A stretch of DNA of 64,000 nucleotides, from NCBI GenBank assembly GCA_030428385.1, contig JAUIDY010000006.1, forward strand, positions 29,236-93,235. Direction: 5' to 3'. Source of the DNA: Rhodothermia bacterium. Lineage in GTDB: Bacteria > Bacteroidota > Rhodothermia > Rhodothermales > JAAAOL01. A program made the translations under genes and the position numbers. Of this stretch, positions 39,167-47,086 are shown in pieces (the stretch's first letter is position 1; every line of letters starts with the position of its first letter). The notes beneath the pieces were generated by a model. It saw only the letters and a list, made by a program, of their open reading frames with translations. It was not told the DNA's origin and did no database searches.

Positions 39167-40120
39167 ATGCTCCACACTGTACGAACCACCTCTCCTGAGG
39201 AAGCCGCTACCTTTATACATCAGGGCGAGGTCGTCGCCTTCCCCACGGAGACGGTGTATGGTCTGGGCGCGGATGTATTTAATGCCGCTGCAATCCAGCG
39301 TATTTTCGAAGCCAAAGGGCGACCTGCGGACAACCCGCTGATTGTGCATCTGGCAACCCTCGACCAGATTGCGGATGTCGCTGAAACCGTGACGCCTGCC
39401 GCTGCTGCGTTAATCCAGCATTTTTTTCCCGGCCCGCTTACGGTCATCCTGCCCAAGTGCCCCGATGTATCCGACCGTGCCACCGGCGGCCTCAACACCG
39501 TTGGCGTCCGGATGCCCGACCATCCGTTGGCGCAGGCTTTTCTGGAAGCATGTGGCTGTCCTGTGGCGGCTCCTTCGGCAAATCGTTCCGGGAGGCCCAG
39601 CCCAACTTCCTGGGAAGCGGTACACGCTGATCTGAATGGGCGCATCGCCTGTATTTTGCAGGGCGACCGGACTCCCGCCGGATTGGAATCGACTGTGGTA
39701 GACTGTAAACAGTCCGTGCCCTTGTTGCTCCGTGCCGGTGTGATTTCACTTGAAACCCTGCAATCCGTCTGGCCCGATATCGAGGTGGCAGCCCCCAACG
39801 ATCCCCGCGCCCACCGTAGTCCCGGCACCCGGTACCGTCATTACGCCCCCCGTGCGAGGGTACAGCTTGTTGCCTCACCAGACGAAGCCACACCCCACCC
39901 CGAGGCGGCCTACATTGGACGCGACGTGCCTTCTAGTGGCGGTTTTGGCAAGATCTTGCGATGTGAAACCGTGGATCGGTATGCGCATGAACTCTTTGCC
40001 TTTTTCCGCGATTGCGACGCAGCTCACCTGCGCATCATATATTGCCAAACGGTCTCTGCCACAGGACTCGGGCGTGCCTTGATGGACCGCTTGCAACGTG
40101 CCGCTGCCTCACACACCTAG
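39167..40120 (+). CDS. L-threonylcarbamoyladenylate synthase (Sua5 type)
   Basis: A 317-residue protein with the YrdC/Sua5 domain (residues about 10-200: VAFPTETVYGLGADVFN, IFEAKGRPADNPLIVH, FFPGPLTVILPK, GVRMPDHPLAQAF, APSANRSGRPSPTS) plus the extra Sua5-specific C-terminal domain (HRSPGTRYRHYAPRA onward). It makes threonylcarbamoyl-AMP for the t6A modification of tRNA. It ends in a TAG whose CTAG is shared with the stop of the convergent PAP2 gene. Confidence 0.95.
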   Translation: MLHTVRTTSPEEAATFIHQGEVVAFPTETVYGLGADVFNAAAIQRIFEAKGRPADNPLIVHLATLDQIADVAETVTPAAAALIQHFFPGPLTVILPKCPDVSDRATGGLNTVGVRMPDHPLAQAFLEACGCPVAAPSANRSGRPSPTSWEAVHADLNGRIACILQGDRTPAGLESTVVDCKQSVPLLLRAGVISLETLQSVWPDIEVAAPNDPRAHRSPGTRYRHYAPRARVQLVASPDEATPHPEAAYIGRDVPSSGGFGKILRCETVDRYAHELFAFFRDCDAAHLRIIYCQTVSATGLGRALMDRLQRAAASHT

Positions 40121-40959
40121 TTCAAGTTGATGCGAAGGCCAACGCTTCCAGCAGAGACAAAAGGCGCTACTTCAAACCCGCGCTCTACATTGTTCAAATG
40201 ACGAAGCGAGAGCCAGCGGGCCGTCAAGAAACCCAGGGTTCCGCCTGCTACGACATCGGTGTACCAGTGGGCATTTTCGGCGAGTCGCGCGATAGCCGTG
40301 CCTGCGCTGAAAGCGACAAGCGTGTACGTGGCCCAGTGCGGATAATAGAACATCCAAGGCGTCGTAAACGCCAGTACCGTGGTGGCATGACCACTCGGAA
40401 ACGAGAGGCTCCCACTCAAGGGCCGAAAGCGATGAGCCCCATGCCCTTCAAACGGGCGGGCCCTACCGAGTACGGTTTTTAGCACATCGGTGGCAATGTT
40501 GGAAAAGACAATCGCTTCCACCGAAGTGAATGCCGCGTCCTGAAACCTTGGGTCATCGCCTGTTAAAGAGCCCAGGAAGAGCATCACCGAAACGGGGCGT
40601 ACCGCCTTCACGTTGCCAATCTCATTAAAGAAGCGAAAGACGGTGTGGGGGGCTCCTTCTTTCCATCCCGTCGCTTGATTAACAATACGCTCATCCGCCA
40701 ACGAAAAGGCCAAAAGCCCCACGGCAGCACCTCCCGAGATGTAGGCTGCGGAACGGGAACGATGGAGCGGGATCAATGCCCGCACATCATCCACAACCCA
40801 GTGGGCAAACCGGTATACGTCGTCTTCCGGTGTTGTCTGTGCCTGCAGAATAGGAGTCATGAATACTCCGCTTCCGAGGATCAGCAACAGGCACTTTACC
40901 CTTTTTCTCAACTCAAACACGCGATGTATTCTAGGTATGGCCATTCGATTGGCCGCCAT
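40117..40959 (-). CDS. PAP2-family phosphatase, second copy
   Basis: A 280-residue protein with an N-terminal signal-like helix (KCLLLILGSGVFMTPILQAQ). PAP2 motifs: LKTVLGRARPFEG, LSFPSGHATTVLAF, and ARLAENAHWYTDVVAGG with the last histidine and aspartate. The set is complete but the third motif begins with Ala-Arg rather than Ser-Arg. It probably acts on lipid phosphates in the envelope. Two ATG codons (40959, 40944) precede the signal helix. It lies 40 bases after the flavoprotein gene on the same strand. It is only distantly similar to the copy at 14032-14715. Confidence 0.85.
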   Translation of the reverse strand: MAANRMAIPRIHRVFELRKRVKCLLLILGSGVFMTPILQAQTTPEDDVYRFAHWVVDDVRALIPLHRSRSAAYISGGAAVGLLAFSLADERIVNQATGWKEGAPHTVFRFFNEIGNVKAVRPVSVMLFLGSLTGDDPRFQDAAFTSVEAIVFSNIATDVLKTVLGRARPFEGHGAHRFRPLSGSLSFPSGHATTVLAFTTPWMFYYPHWATYTLVAFSAGTAIARLAENAHWYTDVVAGGTLGFLTARWLSLRHLNNVERGFEVAPFVSAGSVGLRINLN

Positions 40960-40999
40960 TATAGTCCAAAACAAGCGCCCTTCACAACCAGACTCAGAA

Positions 41000-42115
41000 T
41001 TATCCGCGGGTATGGCGGATAAACCAGTTTCCCACAGCCGGTACACGCCGACACAGCGACACCCCAAATTTTGCCACCCCCGGACGCCCATAGGCGTGAT
41101 GTAGCCACCGCCCTAGGCGCATGCGCAGCCCAAATTCACGGCCCCAGCTACGTTCGTATTGGTTGCGCAGTCCCGCCGCAGGCATCTGCCCGTTCAAAAA
41201 ACGATCAAGCAGCGGGCTTGCGATCTCCGCCGAGCGAAGGGCCATCGCCATCCCATCCCCACACATAGGCGCAATCATGCCTGCCGTATCGCCCACCATA
41301 CAAATATCGTGGGCCCATGCTGTTTTGGGAGAAAACGCAACCTGGCTCACCGCTTTAAATGAAGGAGAAACTTGCTGTAGGACATCCAGGCGTTGTTGCA
41401 AGGCAATATTGGCTTCCCCCATCGCGTGCAGCATAGACGATGGATCTCCTCCGTTTTGTTTTAAGGTGGTTTCGTGGCCAATCCAGCACACGTTTGTTCT
41501 TCCCGCTTCTACAGGGGAAAGCCCACAATAGCCTCCCGGAAACGCGTGCATTTCAATCCATTCTCCCAACTGGATGCCCTCGAAATGCGCCTTAAACCCT
41601 ACATACGGACTCCGTTCTTTCATAAACGGGCGATTCAGCTTGCGATCCAGTGCCCCCCTTTTTCCATAGGCCCCGATGACCACCCGCCCTCCAAATGTTT
41701 TTTCCCGCGTAGTTACCTGAAACCCTTCGTCGAGTGATCCCACCACATCAGATGCGGCCAGCCCTTCCCACACCGCCACCCCGGCGTTTTGTGCGTGACG
41801 GAGCAATATGGCGTCAAGCTGGTAGCGACTGAGCCCCAGGGCCGATCCCGGTAGGCCACTTTCATATGTAGTCCCCCCCCCTGTCGTCAAGCGCACCTGG
41901 GTGATAGGCCGGGCTCCAGCCTTGAGAACGGCATCGAGCACGCCCAGTCGCGAAAAGAGCCCCTGCGTCTCGACGGACAAAAACTCCCCACACAGCTTGT
42001 GCACCGGATACCGCTGCTTTTCGAGCAGCGCCACCTGATGTCCGTGCCGCGCCAGGTGAAGGGCCGTACTGCATCCAGCGAGTCCAGCACCAATAATGAC
42101 AGCGTCGTAGTTCAT
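41000..42115 (-). CDS. Geranylgeranyl-reductase-like FAD oxidoreductase
   Basis: A 371-residue flavoprotein of the GGR/UbiH-like group. The FAD dinucleotide motif is DAVIIGAGLAGCSTALHLARHG at the start; the second FAD motif is ICMVGDTAGMIAPMCGDGMAMA; the middle has PYVGFKAHFEG and the FPGGYCGLSPVEAG stretch. Members reduce prenyl chains or oxidise phenolic rings. It overlaps the methyltransferase stop as ATGA (42112-42115). This flavoprotein-methyltransferase pairing resembles those found with type III polyketide synthases, but no such gene lies here. Substrate unknown. Confidence 0.85.
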   Translation of the reverse strand: MNYDAVIIGAGLAGCSTALHLARHGHQVALLEKQRYPVHKLCGEFLSVETQGLFSRLGVLDAVLKAGARPITQVRLTTGGGTTYESGLPGSALGLSRYQLDAILLRHAQNAGVAVWEGLAASDVVGSLDEGFQVTTREKTFGGRVVIGAYGKRGALDRKLNRPFMKERSPYVGFKAHFEGIQLGEWIEMHAFPGGYCGLSPVEAGRTNVCWIGHETTLKQNGGDPSSMLHAMGEANIALQQRLDVLQQVSPSFKAVSQVAFSPKTAWAHDICMVGDTAGMIAPMCGDGMAMALRSAEIASPLLDRFLNGQMPAAGLRNQYERSWGREFGLRMRLGRWLHHAYGRPGVAKFGVSLCRRVPAVGNWFIRHTRG

Positions 42116-42846
42116 ACAGGTACTTGGTGAAAGGAGCGGAGGGACCACCGAAAGGCCCAGTGCCATCGGATATGCACATTGGGCAGGTGCGCCTGCCGGG
42201 CGTAGTGTACCAGTTCCTGCCGCGTGAACCCACGTAAAACAGAAATCGGCCCATCGTGCTTATACATGGGAGAAACAGGAAGCATCGCCACCAGGGCTTT
42301 TAGCCCATAATAGGCGAAGGGATGCCGATGAAGGTCGCTAATGACGATTCCCCAGCGTGCCACCCGTTGCATTTCGCGCAGCAGCGTGACGACAGCGGCG
42401 GCATCGAAATGGTGAAGGAATTGCATGGCGGTAACCACATCAAAGGAATCATCGGGATACGGCAAGGCGAAGGCGTCTGCCGGCACCACCTGTACCATGG
42501 CCCGGTTTTGCGGCGCTAGCTGTGCATCCAGAAAGGAAGACGCCCGTTGCACCGTAACCGGATTGGCATCAATCCCCACGGCCTCCAACCGGATCCCCTG
42601 CTGCCGGGCCCAAGCAAAAAGAAACAACGGCACATCACCGAGCCCTGTCCCCACATCGAGCAGCCGAAGCGGTCTTGATATATCGGAAAAAAGGGGCTTC
42701 AACGCACCCGTAAGACTGGCATAGCCACCCAGCCAACGATTCGCCAGACGCAGGTTATGTAGCGCGCCGGTGAGTCGGTCATCCGTGATGGAAAAGTCAT
42801 CCATCATCTCCTCGCCATGAAATCGAACCGAAAAGTCTGGTTTCAT
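42112..42846 (-). CDS. SAM-dependent class I methyltransferase
   Basis: A 244-residue methyltransferase. Motif I is LLDVGTGLGDVPLFL, the acidic SAM-ribose residue is in AVGIDANPVTVQRA, and motif post-I/II is VPADAFALPYPDDSFDVVTAMQFLHHF. C-terminal lines such as MYKHDGPISVLRGFTRQEL match methyltransferases paired with type III polyketide synthases. The first ATG at 42864 is also in frame; 42846 gives a compact start. It leads the methyltransferase-flavoprotein pair. A role in quinone or resorcinol methylation is possible but unproven. Confidence 0.85.
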   Translation of the reverse strand: MKPDFSVRFHGEEMMDDFSITDDRLTGALHNLRLANRWLGGYASLTGALKPLFSDISRPLRLLDVGTGLGDVPLFLFAWARQQGIRLEAVGIDANPVTVQRASSFLDAQLAPQNRAMVQVVPADAFALPYPDDSFDVVTAMQFLHHFDAAAVVTLLREMQRVARWGIVISDLHRHPFAYYGLKALVAMLPVSPMYKHDGPISVLRGFTRQELVHYARQAHLPNVHIRWHWAFRWSLRSFHQVPV

Positions 42847-42920
42847 TGTGGAAAAAAGAAGCAATGCGCTGCAATCAGCATGAATATCTCATATTTTAAG
42901 GCTTCGTAATGTAATGTCGG

Positions 42921-42951
42921 TTTGCCAAAGGTTGAAGAGTTTGTACCTTTT
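42921..42951 (+). promoter_or_regulatory. Bacteroidota-type promoter of the T9SS cargo gene
   Basis: TTTG at 42921-42924, a 19-base spacer, and TACCTTTT at 42944-42951. This fits the TTTG/TAnnTTTG pattern with one mismatch and lies about 106 bases before the ATG of the secreted protein. Confidence 0.55.
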
Positions 42952-43057
42952 CCCGAGGTTTGCCTTCAACGACCTGTCCCCCACCCCTTTTTTATGCGTG
43001 TGTTTGGTTTATGACCGCGCCTTCGAGTTTCTGCCCACCATCTAATCCGGTGTATTT

Positions 43058-44977
43058 ATGCCTAAGATGCTACGCCTTTTAGCACTCTTGCTGCTTCTGG
43101 GTCTGCCTTCTCTTTCTCAAGCCCAGCCTATTGCTTGGATCAACGAATTTCACTACGACAACTCCGGCGGCGACGTGGGTGAATTCATCGAAGTGATTGT
43201 TGATGCCTCCTTCACCGACCTCGCCAACCTAGAGGTGGTGCGTTATAATGGGAACGGCGGATCTTCGTATGGCTCCACGGGACTGAATGAGTTTGGGATG
43301 GGCGAATTCAGCGAAGGCTATAATGTGTATTCCTTCACCTTCCCGTCCAATGGAATCCAGAACGGGGCCCCAGACGGAATCGCGTTGTGCTATGATGGTG
43401 CGGTGGTGATGAGTGGCTCCACGTATCAGTTTCTGAGCTACGAAGGCGACTTTACGGCCAATGGCGGCTGTGCCGACGGCATGAACAGCACCGATATCGG
43501 CATTGCTCAATCTAGCAGTACCCCGGCGGGTTCCTCGATTGGTCTTCAGGGCACCGGCATGGATTATGATGCCTTCACTTGGACTGATTTTGGCAGCGAC
43601 TCGCGGGGCTTCGTGAACACAGGCCAAACGCTCATCCCTCCGAGTGGTGGCACCACCACGGTGCAGTTTGCGGGACCAACCAGCCATACCCTCGTGGGCG
43701 GCACCGCGATGATTGCCGTCACCATCAACAACCCGAGCGCAACGAGCCACACCAGCGTTGATGTGGATGTCCTTTCCTCCGGGATCCCGGGCAACGACTA
43801 TGCACTGGGAACCACCAGCCTCATTTTCCCGGCAGGGAGCGACGCCCCGCAATACGTTCTGGTAGAAACGAGCCACGACGCCGTCCCCCCCAGCACGATC
43901 CGTAAAATCACGCTCGGCCTGTCCAACATAGACGGAGGCAACGAAGCCGAGTTGGGCGTGCCCGGCCAGACCGTGCTCTCTGTCCAGAACAAACGCCGTG
44001 ACGTCTTCCTCGGCGGCGGCAATGGCGGCGGCGGTGAAGAAGACGAACCAGAAACCATTGCGGAAGCCCGTGCGAAAGGCGAGGGGCCGATGACCTTCGT
44101 TGAAGGGATCGTGACGCGGGCCCGTGGACGGATTGCCCGTATCCAGGACGAAACGGGAGGCATCGCCGTTTTCCAAACCAGTGGTCCCTTCCGCGATGCC
44201 CTTGACGCAGGAGGCGTTCGCGAAGGCGACCTGCTTCGCGTGGAAGGTACCCTCACCGAATTCCGGGGCTTGCTTGAGGTCGACCCTGAGACGTTCACGG
44301 TTGTCTCCCGGGACAATCCCCTACCCACGCCGCAGGTTGTCACGCTGGCCCAGCTCATCGCCAACGGAGAGGACTACGAAAGCGAGTTGATCGACGTACA
44401 GAACATGACTGTGGATACGGGAGACGCCACGTTCCAGACCAACCAGAACTATGTCGTGACGGACGCCTCTGACAACACCGGCGGCATCTCCATCAGCACC
44501 TTTGGGGGGTCGGATATCAACATCGAAGGCGTTGCTATTCCCAACCCAGCCCGCTTCGTTGGTGTGCTCGGGCAGTTTGATTCAACCGAACCGCTGGATG
44601 GTGGCTATCAGCTTATCCCCGTCGAAGCCACCGACGTCATCGCCTCTACCGGATCAGATGGCGACAAGATCACATCCACCGACGGCAACGAGCAGCCGGG
44701 CGCCTTCACCTTACACGGCAACTACCCGAACCCGTTTAACCCCAGCACGACGATCCGCTTTGACCTGCCGGAAGCTGCTACCGTGCGGGTGCAGGTTTAC
44801 GACATGAGCGGGCGTCAGGTGTGGAACACGGCCAGCCGTTCGTTCCCCGCAGGTGCGGCGCAGCATCTCACCCTGGAAGTAGGTGACCTGGCCTCGGGCA
44901 TGTATGTGTATCGAATGCTGGCAAATGGAACATCCGCCCTCCATACCGCCACGGGTCGCATGATTCTTCAGAAGTAG
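43058..44977 (+). CDS. Secreted T9SS cargo protein with lamin-tail-like, Calx-beta-like and OB-fold domains
   Basis: A 639-residue protein with signal peptide (RLLALLLLLGLPSLSQA). Residues about 24-190 resemble a lamin-tail-like domain (IAWINEFHYDNSGGDVGEF); about 200-305 form a Calx-beta-like region; then a Gly-rich linker, and an OB-fold-like nucleic-acid-type domain (FVEGIVTRARGRIARIQD, GDLLRVEGTLTEFRG). The last 85 residues are a type A Por secretion sorting domain (NYPNPFNPSTTI, VQVYDMSGRQVW, LASGMYVYRM). Such domain mixes often accompany an endonuclease/phosphatase domain in larger proteins; no such catalytic domain is seen here. It is exported by T9SS and probably bound to the surface. 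Confidence 0.87.
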   Translation: MPKMLRLLALLLLLGLPSLSQAQPIAWINEFHYDNSGGDVGEFIEVIVDASFTDLANLEVVRYNGNGGSSYGSTGLNEFGMGEFSEGYNVYSFTFPSNGIQNGAPDGIALCYDGAVVMSGSTYQFLSYEGDFTANGGCADGMNSTDIGIAQSSSTPAGSSIGLQGTGMDYDAFTWTDFGSDSRGFVNTGQTLIPPSGGTTTVQFAGPTSHTLVGGTAMIAVTINNPSATSHTSVDVDVLSSGIPGNDYALGTTSLIFPAGSDAPQYVLVETSHDAVPPSTIRKITLGLSNIDGGNEAELGVPGQTVLSVQNKRRDVFLGGGNGGGGEEDEPETIAEARAKGEGPMTFVEGIVTRARGRIARIQDETGGIAVFQTSGPFRDALDAGGVREGDLLRVEGTLTEFRGLLEVDPETFTVVSRDNPLPTPQVVTLAQLIANGEDYESELIDVQNMTVDTGDATFQTNQNYVVTDASDNTGGISISTFGGSDINIEGVAIPNPARFVGVLGQFDSTEPLDGGYQLIPVEATDVIASTGSDGDKITSTDGNEQPGAFTLHGNYPNPFNPSTTIRFDLPEAATVRVQVYDMSGRQVWNTASRSFPAGAAQHLTLEVGDLASGMYVYRMLANGTSALHTATGRMILQK

Positions 44978-45004
44978 CCCTTTCGCCACTTCCTCCTGGC
45001 ATAC

Positions 45005-45039
45005 AAAAAGCCTCCAGCCTTCGGGTTGGAGGCTTTTTT
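45005..45039. terminator. Bidirectional terminator between two convergent genes
   Basis: A 15-base stem with a TTCG tetraloop (45020-45023): AAAAAGCCTCCAGCC pairs with GGTTGGAGGCTTTTT through one G-T pair. A and T runs flank both sides, so it ends the T9SS cargo transcript from one side and the lipoprotein transcript from the other. Confidence 0.93.
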
Positions 45040-45040
45040 G

Positions 45041-45520
45041 TCAGGGTTGAATTTGCAGATCCCCATATGACACAATCTCGCCATTCACATCGAGAACAAA
45101 AAGGCGAATCAGGTTCGAAGCGCGCCCCAGCACCGCCGGGTTAAAGCTAAACTCATACAGCCCCAGATCACTGGCCTCGGGTAAATAGTCGAGTTGTGCA
45201 AAGCGCCCAGTTTCGTCAAAGCTCCCAATCTCAAGACCACCCGGAAAGGCGTTAAACTCCCGGATTGAGATCTGCACCGTCACAAAAGCACCCCCCGAGG
45301 GATTGGGGAAAGCAGGATCGACGAGGATGCTTGCTCCAAACAGGGGTCCGGTGCGCCAGTCGTTTTCGTCATTTTCCAGAATACGCCCGTTCGCATCCGT
45401 CCGGGTGATCCCTTCCGGAACCAACCGTGCATCCCGGACGAAATCGTCCTGCGCCTCGGTACTATCACATCCCGTGGCAACAAGGACACAAAACAGCAGC
45501 AAAATAACCCAACGCGGCAT
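45041..45520 (-). CDS. Hypothetical lipoprotein with sorting-domain-like fold
   Basis: A 159-residue lipoprotein: signal peptide ending in the lipobox LVATGCDS. I know no named family for it. The mature part has VDPAFPNPSGGAFVTVQI, then a long strand-rich stretch and IRLFVLDVNGEIVSYGDLQI. That pattern (PNPxxG, then V-L-D-x-x-G-E/R-V) looks like the beta sandwich of Por sorting domains but lacks their C-terminal lysine-rich end, so it may only share the fold. The ATG at 45520 begins the signal; a Met 15 bases upstream is also in frame. It shares a terminator with the neighbouring T9SS cargo gene. Confidence 0.75.
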   Translation of the reverse strand: MPRWVILLLFCVLVATGCDSTEAQDDFVRDARLVPEGITRTDANGRILENDENDWRTGPLFGASILVDPAFPNPSGGAFVTVQISIREFNAFPGGLEIGSFDETGRFAQLDYLPEASDLGLYEFSFNPAVLGRASNLIRLFVLDVNGEIVSYGDLQIQP

Positions 45521-45604
45521 TGGCTCAAGAATCATGCGTGGCTAAATATCGTAGGATAGCACCTTTAACCCCCCCTATCACACTCCGCGTTCCGCCCGTC
45601 GTCG

Positions 45605-46387
45605 ATGTCCTTGCTTGCGGCCCAATCGCTTCATGTTTCGCTGGAAGGCACACCAATCCTGCGCGGGCTTTCATTTGAGATTGAGGCGGGAGCCTGGATC
45701 GGATTGGTCGGGCCAAATGGCAGTGGCAAAACCACCCTCTTGCGAACCATTGCCGGGTTGCTCCCTTACGTGGGCACGCTCCACTTCGATGGTCGTTCGC
45801 TGTCTTCATGGCGTCCGCGCGCCCTGGCCCAGCGGGTGGCATTTCTTCGGCAAGCCACGCCCCTGACGTTCGACTTCACCGTTGAGGAGTTGGTGTTACT
45901 CGGTCGGTTGCCGCACCAAGGATGGCTGGAAGCTTACAGCAAAAACGACCGTCAACACGTACATGAGGCACTGGAACACGTTGACCTGGGAGGATTTGCC
46001 CAGCGGTCGGTGCTTTCGCTGAGTGGCGGGGAGCGGCAGCGGGCTTTTCTGGCGCAAGCCCTGGTGCAAGAAACCGACCTGCTGCTGCTCGACGAGCCCA
46101 CCACCCACCTGGATGTCCACTATCAATTTGAGTTTTTAGACCTGGTGCACGACTCTGTGCGCGCGGGGCGCACCTGCATCGCCGTGTTTCACGACCTCGA
46201 ACTAGCCGCCCGCTATGCCGACCACGTGTTGGTTCTTCAGAACGGAGCGCTGGTGGCCTCCGGGGCTCCGACGGGTGTGCTGACCCAAGACCTCTTGGCC
46301 GAGGTATTCCGCATGGATGCCCGGCTTTCTTCTGTGGAAGACACCCTTGTCATTCAATACGTGCGCCCTATCGGACGGAACGGATAG
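45605..46387 (+). CDS. ABC transporter ATP-binding protein (BtuD/FecE type)
   Basis: A 260-residue nucleotide-binding domain: Walker A GLVGPNGSGKTTLL (about 34-47), Q-loop in VAFLRQATPL, signature LSLSGGERQRAFLAQAL, Walker B DLLLLDEPTTHLD, and the switch histidine in VFHDLELAARYADHV. The pattern is that of importers for iron-siderophores or cobalamin. The next gene is a cobalamin adenosyltransferase, which favours vitamin B12 import. No permease or binding protein lies next to it. No B12 riboswitch is seen in the 60 bases before it. Confidence 0.88.
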   Translation: MSLLAAQSLHVSLEGTPILRGLSFEIEAGAWIGLVGPNGSGKTTLLRTIAGLLPYVGTLHFDGRSLSSWRPRALAQRVAFLRQATPLTFDFTVEELVLLGRLPHQGWLEAYSKNDRQHVHEALEHVDLGGFAQRSVLSLSGGERQRAFLAQALVQETDLLLLDEPTTHLDVHYQFEFLDLVHDSVRAGRTCIAVFHDLELAARYADHVLVLQNGALVASGAPTGVLTQDLLAEVFRMDARLSSVEDTLVIQYVRPIGRNG

Positions 46388-46430
46388 TTTATACGCCTTT
46401 TTTCCCATCTTTTTGAATTCCCATCGCGAC

Positions 46431-46991
46431 ATGAAAATATATACCCGGACTGGAGACAACGGAACAACGGCCCTGTTTGGCGGAGACCGCGTTCTCAAGT
46501 CTCATCCCCGTATTGCGGCTTATGGGACGGTGGATGAGCTGAATGCCTTTTTGGGGCAAGCTCTTGTTTTTTCTAAGGAAGAGCGCCTTAGCCACGTCCT
46601 GGTGCGCCTTCAACATGAGTTGTTTGTCCTGGGTGGTGACCTCGCCACGCCGACGGATTCCCGCGCCTCGGTTCCTCGAATCACCACACAACACATTGCC
46701 CAGCTTGAGCAGGATATTGATGCCTTCGAGGCTGACCTCTCGCCGCTCAGGCAGTTTATTTTGCCAGGGGGTGCGCCGACGGCTGCCCAGTTGCACATTG
46801 CACGTACGGTATGCCGTCGCGCCGAGCGTCATGTTGTTGAAGCCACACAGGCAACGTCTCTCTCCGACACAAACCTGCATTACTTAAACCGGTTGTCTGA
46901 CTTACTCTTTGTGCTTGCACGATGGGCCAATCTCCGGGCCGGAAAGAGCGATGTAACCTGGGAGCAATCACAAGAAGAAACGAAAGCATAA
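46431..46991 (+). CDS. Cob(I)alamin adenosyltransferase, PduO type
   Basis: A 186-residue enzyme that adds the adenosyl group to cob(I)alamin from ATP. It opens with KIYTRTGDNGTTALFGGDRV, has YGTVDELNAFLGQA, and ends with the helix set TVCRRAERHVVEA and LNRLSDLLFVLARWAN, all typical of PduO-type enzymes. The ATG at 46431 begins the conserved region; the longer in-frame reading from 46317 runs inside the ABC gene. It follows the BtuD-like gene by 43 bases, so import and activation of B12 are probably made together. Confidence 0.94.
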   Translation: MKIYTRTGDNGTTALFGGDRVLKSHPRIAAYGTVDELNAFLGQALVFSKEERLSHVLVRLQHELFVLGGDLATPTDSRASVPRITTQHIAQLEQDIDAFEADLSPLRQFILPGGAPTAAQLHIARTVCRRAERHVVEATQATSLSDTNLHYLNRLSDLLFVLARWANLRAGKSDVTWEQSQEETKA

Positions 46992-47086
46992 AGACTATCG
47001 CTTTTTTGGCGATTCATTATTTATATTTGGGCTCCCTGCCCCACTCTTCTCTCACAAACCCAACCAGCCTCTGCCCCACGATACCC

